Source: Puccinia triticina (taxonomy: Eukaryota > Basidiomycota > Pucciniomycetes > Pucciniales > Pucciniaceae). Taken from it: a DNA stretch of 64,000 nucleotides. The position numbers and the translations under genes were made by a program. Of this stretch, positions 56,982 to 64,000 are shown piece after piece. Each line of letters begins with the position of its first letter. Position 1 is the first letter of the stretch. The notes under the pieces were generated by a model. The model did no database searches and was not told the DNA's origin. It worked only from the letters and a program-made list of their open reading frames with translations. The stretch spans positions 4,517,501-4,581,500 of the forward strand of contig NC_070560.1 in assembly GCF_026914185.1 (NCBI RefSeq), written 5' to 3'.

Positions 56982-59900
56982 CACTGTCATAAATGAAAAG
57001 ACCAATAACACTACTGCTACTAACCCAAATGGAAAAGATTGATGTATGTGTTTAGTTGAAAGGCTGGAATAAAGAATAAAAAGACAGGAAAAGACACTGA
57101 AAGTTTTCATCTGTAAACAGATCAAGTTGAAGTCCTCCTTCATTTCATCTAAAATGTTTGTAGGTCAAAGAGAGGAGACAAACCCATGACAAAGTAAGAA
57201 AGACACAATCTTGTCAAGATTTAGAAGGCATACAAGCTGATGAATGATCACATCATCTTCCAGATCACTGTATAGAAATTCAGAAAAAAGTTCCATTTCT
57301 TTCTATTCTATCTAATAGCAAATGTCTTAAAGCTTGCTCTTACTCTTAGGTAAATTAGATGTTTTGATTATTTGAATTTCACTTTATGTCTTTACTACCT
57401 ATCTCAGAAGTTGTAGCTTGATAAATAGAATTAAACTGAGATCTGTATCTTATTTCTTGTGATTCTTTCAAGGAGAGGGCTAGGAAACCAGTTTATCTTT
57501 AGCACATGTACTGGTACAAATTTTGTGTGGTCAGGGTTTTTGATTATTCTCATCATATAAGGGATGGTTTAACCATGAGAAATTCTTCTCATTATCCATC
57601 AGGTGAGTCTCTTTATGGTATCTATTTCTGATAATGCATTATCCAGGTGTAAATCACATTCCATTATTGATCCTTGGGAAAACAAAATAAAATGCTGAAA
57701 TTATAATATGGGTTCAGGAAAAAATCTGCTCACTACTGATAGTGATAATTTAGCTGGTTAAAAAATGACATTTATTGAGATAGGCTGGATAATTTAGAGC
57801 AATTCAATTACCCAGTGTTGTCTGTATTCATGAAATTATAACCAGCAAGGCTAATCAGGCACTGTCATGAGATCTGAGAACTAGATATGATAACTTTTCA
57901 GTGTATGCCTCTGGCACTATGAATAGTGCCCCGGCACTATTCAGAGTGCCAGTAGTTCATGCATTTAATCTTCTTCTAGCTCTTTCAAATAATAACATTG
58001 CCATCTTTTTTTGCTGTTTACTCAGTGTGAAGAAAGGTTGGTCCCGGGTGAATATATATAAGGTAAGAAAGTATAAGCCCCATGTGGATGTGAATTTTCG
58101 GATTGATTGAGAGCCTGGGACTGATTCAAACGCCTTGTTAAACCGTCTGAAAATCATGTCTGACAGTTCTTTCAGACTTTTTATGTTGGTATGTGGGATG
58201 ATTGAGATACCTTTCTCCTGCCTTGGATTAGTTTGGCCTGGTTGGGATTGTGTCAAAATTTTGTTCAGGTTGTAGCTAGTTATGATAGAGGAACACCACT
58301 TGCCTTGAAAGATTTTATTATCCTTTCTTGTCAACAAGCCTGGAAGCGGAAATGAGAATTTTCAGAGATTTAGTACATGTCATAGGCCAACACTGTGTTT
58401 TTATTCATGTCTGCCAATTAGTAAAAGCTGATTTTCAGACTCACTTGTATCATGAAATGAAGTGAAACTTTTTTTATCTTTTGCATTGATTGTTGGTAGT
58501 TTCTTAGCCTCTTCAGCCATGCTACTTGTCATCCTGCTCTGTGGGGACAGGTTTTCTAACAGCAATCACCACAGAGGAAAGTAATTTAAATAAGGGAAGT
58601 GAAATTGCTTCAATTTGTATCCATCATTCTTTGCTGACATGATATGACTATGATTGTCCAACTTACGTTTTTGCTGAATTTCCTGGCCTATTTCTGACGA
58701 CTCATAAATTGTGCGCCCTGATCCATCCTGGCCCACTATTGTGTCACCTGTAAAGCATTGATTATTGGTACCTGAAGGTTATTAAAGTTCCTACCTGGAA
58801 GCCCGCTGGACCCCTTTTGGGGGTAACTTCGAGAGAAGTACTGTTGGGCCCGGGTTTTATTATTTTAAGAGGGAAAAGATTCATCAAAATAAAGTTGCCC
58901 GTACCATCTTGATACCTTGTGACTGAAGGATGGGTCACCATGCAGTGTGCAGATAGCAAACATAGCAAAAAGATTGACAATGATGAGCTTGATTTGACCA
59001 TTTTCTGAATGTGATGGAGGTGGGTTGCTTGTGCTGGGGAGATCACTCGCATTGTTCTAGTCAGACAGACTTGCATCCTTATAAACATCCAATCAATTAT
59101 CCGTCACAGTGTGGCATTTGTTTTGCCCAAAATGCTTCAATGGAGACATGTCACAAAAGCTGAGTTTTCTTCAGTGCAACTCGTAGACTTGAAACAGGGT
59201 GCCCCATCAACCGTGATTGAACGACACACAAGGGCCCCGGATGTCACTCAGAGAACCTAATTGATCAGTTCTTAATGAGTCCAATCTCAAGTAGCACTGG
59301 TTTCAATGAAGCAACGGGTGAATACATCTCAACCTGGCTAATGATACAAGGTTGGGTACAACGTAGCATGGAGGGCATCTGTCAAACTACGTTTATGCAC
59401 GACCGGTGCTCCGGTACCCACAGTTTTTTGAAGTCGGGGGAAGCGGGCCGCGGCGGTGGCTTAACTAGCCTCTGGAACGGTTACGGAGGTTGGGCACCAC
59501 GTCCCTCAAGAGCTTAAAACAAAGCCTTCCAGTGAGAGGCCCCGCAGGGTCTGAGCTCGTACTTTGTGCTAGGCGCTTCGCGGCCTGCCACCCCCCCCCC
59601 CCCTCAGGGATTCTTGATATGAGAGGAGGGTTGCGCTTCCCGCCAGCCTATCCTGAGCAAAGGACTGGTGATAAGTTAGGTTTGTACGAAGGTGATATAT
59701 ATATAACGTCGCAAATTCTAGCAGCTCCTTCTCAATCAAGCCATTTAGGTGACAGGAACTCCTCCTTTTGAAAGAGTGTTACTGACCTAAAAAATTTCTT
59801 CTGGCATTGGCAAGATACAACGAAATGAAATTTTCTAACCTTTCCTAAACTTGCCTGTTGGGCCTTGCTGCCAGTGGCACTGGCGCTGGCAGAAATGCCG

Positions 59901-61030
59901 TTCCCACAGGGAGGAACTGCTCTAGAAAGTACCATGTGGTTGTGAGCTTATTTAAATTTTTGATAGATTCCAGCCCCGTCTTGGATCTGAACCACAGGCT
60001 TCTGAAACTATAGCATCTTCTCTACATTTTGGTCTCCTTGGAGTTGTTCTACTACTGACTTCAGCAGTTCTAAAAAAGGATGGCACTCATTTTTCATTTT
60101 GAACCTTTTAAAGAACCCACTGGGGCAGAATATTAGCACTGCTCTGCCGGTGGGATTCAAAATTTTAACGGTCAACGCGTGCTATATTTGATGAGCCGAT
60201 GGGACAAATTAAAACATGGTCTAGCGAACATGAGTTAACTCCGTTGCTGCTTCTGTGGATCAAAGCGGCCATCATGACTATTTCCAACAGAAGCCCAACC
60301 AGTTCCTCATCTGCTGGCCCATCAGGGCCGCAGTCAGTTGGCGAGGTGAACTGCCTTGGCTTGATTGACTTGAAGGTGAAGCAAACCTGCCGATAGGAGT
60401 TTGCTGAGTTGGCTTGACCTACATGTCAATCAATGATGTCAAGCTCGGTCGGACTAAGCAAGTTTTGCCATCAGCCCGCTCCTCTCATCAGCTCCAGGAA
60501 GCAGCATACCTCCGTCAACTAACTTTGCCCGGGTCCCGGTGACCAGCGGCGACAGGCGGCGACCCTTGTTTGTACTCAGTTGATGTCCGAGAAGGCAAAA
60601 GAAGAGCGCGAGTCGGCTCAGCCTGGCGCGTCAGTCAGTTTCCCTTTGTGTACATAAATAGCCAGTGGCGATCTTCGCTAAATGATAGATCCCGTACACC
60701 CGTCAGACCATACACATTTATGTAACAAGCCTTTCATAAGGAAGTCTTTGGAAGAGAAATGGGCTGGATTGATGTGATCTTCTCAGTTCTTCTTGGGTCA
60801 TGTGAAACCTCACCTTCGCATCTGACCTCACAAGCTCCCAGGAGTACACTGGCCATCTTACAGGAAAGGCTGTTGTGGAGGTATACAATAACATTAGGAG
60901 AGTACATACAGTAAAAGGATGTGCAAGATGCGGTACTTGTGATTGGGATTGGAGTCAAAAATGTTGCCATCCATGCTACGTAAATACATGCCATGATGAC
61001 GTGGATTGATAAGTTGGCTTCCAGCTTCCT
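56982..61030. other. Long interval without a supported gene
   Basis: AT-rich to 59.1 kb, then G+C-richer. There is a run of about 14 C near 59591. GTACATAAATAG near 60650 could be a promoter element but no ORF follows. No transposase or LTR signature recognised. Confidence 0.45.
57911..57952. repeat. Perfect-type hairpin, 20-bp stem, 2-nt loop
   Basis: CTGGCACTATGAATAGTGCC, then CC, then the inverse with one mismatch. It could be a tiny MITE end-pair or form a cruciform. No gene context. Confidence 0.8.
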
Positions 61031-61039
61031 TGCTCGTAT

Positions 61040-61404
61040 TAATCTTCCACTTCAGCCGACGTCAGGACGCGTCGATGACTCGATTTCGCTCGAGATGAGA
61101 TCGGAGGGATAGAAGGTTCTGTAGCTGCTGATAAGCTCAGCGGTTCGCTTGACCATCTTCCCTCTGTGCAGCGTACATTCTGCTTGGAAGCTGTTTTTCC
61201 CATCCACTTCCAAGTTCCAGCAACCAGGCTCAAGCCTGGCCAAAGCGGGATAGGCATTCTCGAGTCAAGCCAGGTGCGCTTGTGGACGAATGAATCGGAG
61301 ACCCTTTCCCAAGGAGAAGACTCAGGGCGGCCGACCTCGGGCCAGCGCTCGAGAGGGTCATCCGATCCGAGCACTCCGCCAGTCGCACTATTAGGCCTCT
61401 TTTA
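61040..61404. other. G+C-rich coding-like segment, strand unresolved
   Basis: The plus frame 61166-61405 and the minus frame 61052-61243 both give balanced, protein-like sequence ending in stops. The minus one (WNLEVDGKNSFQAECTLH...) would be the 3' end of a gene; the plus one could be the end of an upstream gene. No flanking exons could be joined, so no gene is called. Confidence 0.3.
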
Positions 61405-61971
61405 ATCATCCCCATATCCATCCCAACCTTCTCATCCCGGCTGGCTCATCCTCGTCATCCGGAATGGGCAGATAGCACACATTCATACGCAACCACCCAC
61501 ACCCACTCCCCGAGGCTCGCTCGTACCATACTGCTCTAACTTTCACCAACGACCAGCTCAGTCGATACTGTCCAAGCTGCTAAACCATACTATCCGTCCA
61601 CACCATCCTCCTTCCTCCCCGCCCCATCAGATTCCTATTTTTTTGCACGACCAATTGTCTTTTGGCGCATATTGTTTGGTTGATTATCCATGCCGTCCCA
61701 TTAGAGCCTCTGCCTTAGATCCTGTCTAAACAAAGTTTTCTTCTAGCCTCACCTTGAATTTCTTAGCCTCTGGATACATACACTTCCAGCCGACTTCCGG
61801 TCGTCATATGCGCTTGCGTTAGGTGGGAGGCTCCCTTCAATCTTCTTATCGCTTGTTAAAGTAAATGGTACCAGCCTCCATCAGACTTCAGAACTCCCAC
61901 CCCCCGGCCTCACTCACTTCAGCCCTTCCAACATTCATTCCTCGGGGCCCTGCTCGACCAGTCCTCCAAGA

Positions 61972-64000
61972 ATGCCTCCTTCGCTCATTAACAACGACCC
62001 TGTGCCGAGCGCACCAAGATCACCAATGCCTCCTCGCGGGAGGACCTCTTCGCTGCTTCCCGTGCCTACCAGAAGTAGCACATCCTTGAGCTCATCCCTT
62101 AGGGGATCCTCAGCTGCTCAAAGTCCCAGTGCGGCTAAGACCAGAAGCCCCGCCAGTGCTCACAAACCGCACTCGCCTTCCGTCCAATACCCGGCGGGCA
62201 GCATCAGGACCCCAACCAGACTTCCCAGCCGCCAGCCTTCCTTCTCTGCCAACCAAAGTCCACTTAAAGCTACCTCGGCATCTCCCATCTCACTTCCCAC
62301 CTCATCGCCTAGTTCATTCTCCAGAGTAACTGCATCGCCATCATCCGTTAGCAAATTGGCCACCGGGGCTTCGGCAGGGCTGAAGAAACCAGCTGATAAG
62401 GCGAACGATGAACAAAGCGACCATTTCAGAAATCTCTCCAAGAGCTTCAACCATACCCTCCGCAGAATACCCCGGATCTCAACTGTTAGCATCACCGTTG
62501 ACAGAGCCTATCCGCTTCCCACGTCACTCACCACGCCAATCAAGCCTGGGTCGCGACACCCAACAACGTCAAGTGCCCTGCCACTCTCACTGGCATTTCG
62601 CCAGCCTCCCCCTCTTCAGCCAAGTCCAATAGCCTTGCAGCAGACCCGTAAGACCAAAAGCTACCAAGAATTGAAAAAAGTCTCATCGGCAGCTGTTCTA
62701 AGCGCCAGCAAACGACAAAGCCCCCATCCAAGCAAAATCAACGCTTCCCCCGAAAGCCTTCAATCCAAAAGCACCCTGACGGATGATGGCGCAAGCGTTC
62801 GGACTAAGCTTGAATACTCTCATAATCCATCCATTTCCTCTATTGCCGGCCCGATGTCGGAAGCGTCTTCACCTGATCTGAGCTCGGATCGTGATAGCCG
62901 TCCTGCCGATCTTTTCATCCCCCCACAAGCAGTGCCGTCCACTGTGGCTAGCTCAGAGCATCCAGAGCCGCAAGAGTTCCAATCGAGAGCCTATACCTTA
63001 GAGAGGCTACAGTCGCTGGTCGGATTGGATGAGTTTCAGAGCCTGGTCGACTCCGACGCGCTGTACCGGCTGATCAGCCAGCCTGCACTCTACGAAACCC
63101 AGCTGGAGATCCAGGAGCGTGCCTTCCAGGTGTATGTACCCCGGAACACGACGGTTGCCACCGACGGCCAAAAGTCACACGGCTTTGCGCACACCCAGCT
63201 CGGCTTCGACATCCCGACCACAGGATTCACAGCGACTGTTCCTCATGCCACCCTCGACGCCGCCCCGCACCACACCCCGGCATCCACCGAACCTTTGCCT
63301 TTTGAAACCGCCCCCTTTGCACCCACCGAAGTCTCATCGGCGGGGCCTAGTGCGGGCCCGAGGAAATCCAGCCATGTCGGCAACATCCTTCTGGAGAAGT
63401 TGGGGTGGAAATCGAAATCCTCTCATGCTCAAAGCAGCAAGCACGGTACATCCAAAAGCATAAGCAAGGCCTTGAGGCCATCGTCGTTTATCCTGGTTCC
63501 CGGCTCCCAAAAGGCGAAACTGTCGGGTCAATATGCTGCGTCTGGAAAGACATCCATGTCTGAAGCACACAGATTCTCCCAAATCCTGGGCGCCAGATTG
63601 GAGACAATGAACTGCTCGACTTGTGTGGTCTTGATGGGCGAACGATTTCAGGTTTTGCCTATCCTTCCCTTCACCGTGATTGAAGAAATTTATCGCAGAG
63701 GTAAGCTCCATCGTCTCCCTCAGGCATCTATGTTACAGCAGCATAGAAACCCCAAGCTAACCACGCCTTCTATGTCTCACTCAGGAATGCGAATCCCAGG
63801 TATCTTGCGCATCTCAGGCGACCTTGACCGAATCGATGAATTAGTGAAGAAGTTTGAATTTTGTCCCAAGAATGGGGTGGACGTTTCCACGGAAGACATC
63901 CACACGCTCTGCGGGCTCCTCAAACACTACCTGCGCACGCTATCGGAGCCTCTTTTCCACCCGATTTTGAGCCACATGTTTTGGAAGCTGTGTGTTGAGC
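61972..64000 (+). CDS. RhoGAP-domain protein, 3' end outside the window
   Basis: Exon 1 is 61972-63700 and exon 2 starts at 63785; the 84-nt intron has GTAAGC and CTCACTCAG ends. That intron is itself stop-free and in frame, so retention would add 28 residues. The first about 350 residues are Ser/Pro-rich and disordered. A helical segment follows (YTLERLQSLVGLDEFQSLVD). The RhoGAP domain starts near residue 555 (GERFQVLPILPFTVIEEIYRRG, then IPGILRISGDLDRIDELVKKF and LCGLLKHYLRTLSEPLFHP). LRISG carries the catalytic arginine finger. RhoGAPs switch off Rho/Cdc42-type GTPases and steer polarity. The rest of the domain is cut by the window edge. Upstream DNA is pyrimidine-rich, as in fungal promoters. 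Confidence 0.93.
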   Translation, partial: MPPSLINNDPVPSAPRSPMPPRGRTSSLLPVPTRSSTSLSSSLRGSSAAQSPSAAKTRSPASAHKPHSPSVQYPAGSIRTPTRLPSRQPSFSANQSPLKATSASPISLPTSSPSSFSRVTASPSSVSKLATGASAGLKKPADKANDEQSDHFRNLSKSFNHTLRRIPRISTVSITVDRAYPLPTSLTTPIKPGSRHPTTSSALPLSLAFRQPPPLQPSPIALQQTRKTKSYQELKKVSSAAVLSASKRQSPHPSKINASPESLQSKSTLTDDGASVRTKLEYSHNPSISSIAGPMSEASSPDLSSDRDSRPADLFIPPQAVPSTVASSEHPEPQEFQSRAYTLERLQSLVGLDEFQSLVDSDALYRLISQPALYETQLEIQERAFQVYVPRNTTVATDGQKSHGFAHTQLGFDIPTTGFTATVPHATLDAAPHHTPASTEPLPFETAPFAPTEVSSAGPSAGPRKSSHVGNILLEKLGWKSKSSHAQSSKHGTSKSISKALRPSSFILVPGSQKAKLSGQYAASGKTSMSEAHRFSQILGARLETMNCSTCVVLMGERFQVLPILPFTVIEEIYRRGKLHRLPQASMLQQHRNPKLTTPSMSHSGMRIPGILRISGDLDRIDELVKKFEFCPKNGVDVSTEDIHTLCGLLKHYLRTLSEPLFHPILSHMFWKLCVE

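Noticed and set aside
1..64000. tRNA or rRNA genes
   Set aside because: No cloverleaf with A/B boxes and no conserved rRNA words were recognised by eye; a tRNAscan or Infernal run would be decisive.

Overview
The window looks like a transposon-rich basidiomycete genome, most likely a rust fungus (Pucciniales). The reasons are genes cut by many short GT-AG introns (about 58-115 nt), two conserved eukaryotic genes (a PP2A B55 subunit and a RhoGAP protein) separated by kilobases of repeats, and fungal Copia, Ty3/gypsy, CACTA and miniature elements side by side. The species cannot be named from the sequence. Gene models below were spliced by eye; every exon phase was checked, but there is no transcript evidence.

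Layout. 1-3.15 kb: a Ty1/Copia element on the minus strand, open through the left edge, with a half-tRNA-type primer site and a repeat-rich leader or LTR. 3866-21150: a 17,285-bp CACTA transposon with CACTA termini, a CTT target duplication and long terminal inverted repeats. It carries a Tnp2-type transposase broken by one in-frame stop plus four passenger genes, two of them very large (1471 and 1273 codons) and divergently transcribed. 22.7-24.35 kb: a seven-exon gene of unknown function with a TATA box and a leader intron. 24.5-29.3 kb: repeats, miniature inverted-repeat elements and a decayed gypsy integrase. 33255-43792: a young Ty3/gypsy element with 932-bp LTRs, a gag/pol -1 frameshift site and a spliced antisense gene between pol and the 3' LTR. 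44045-44790: a solo LTR. 45261-46237: a four-exon unknown gene. 48.7-51.9 kb: three miniature elements. 52300-54284: PP2A B55. 55882-56978: a short CACC-ended element. 61972 to the right edge: a RhoGAP protein.

Most notable points. (1) The CACTA element carries a protein with three SAP/HeH-like modules, each starting at a phase-1 exon boundary, and a divergently transcribed RS/FG-repeat protein. (2) The gypsy element has almost no CpG over about 7 kb, then a sharply bounded CpG-rich block of about 1.36 kb that holds the first exon of the antisense gene and three diverged repeats. (3) Three miniature elements share CAACA-type termini and 7-bp target duplications that all begin CCT.
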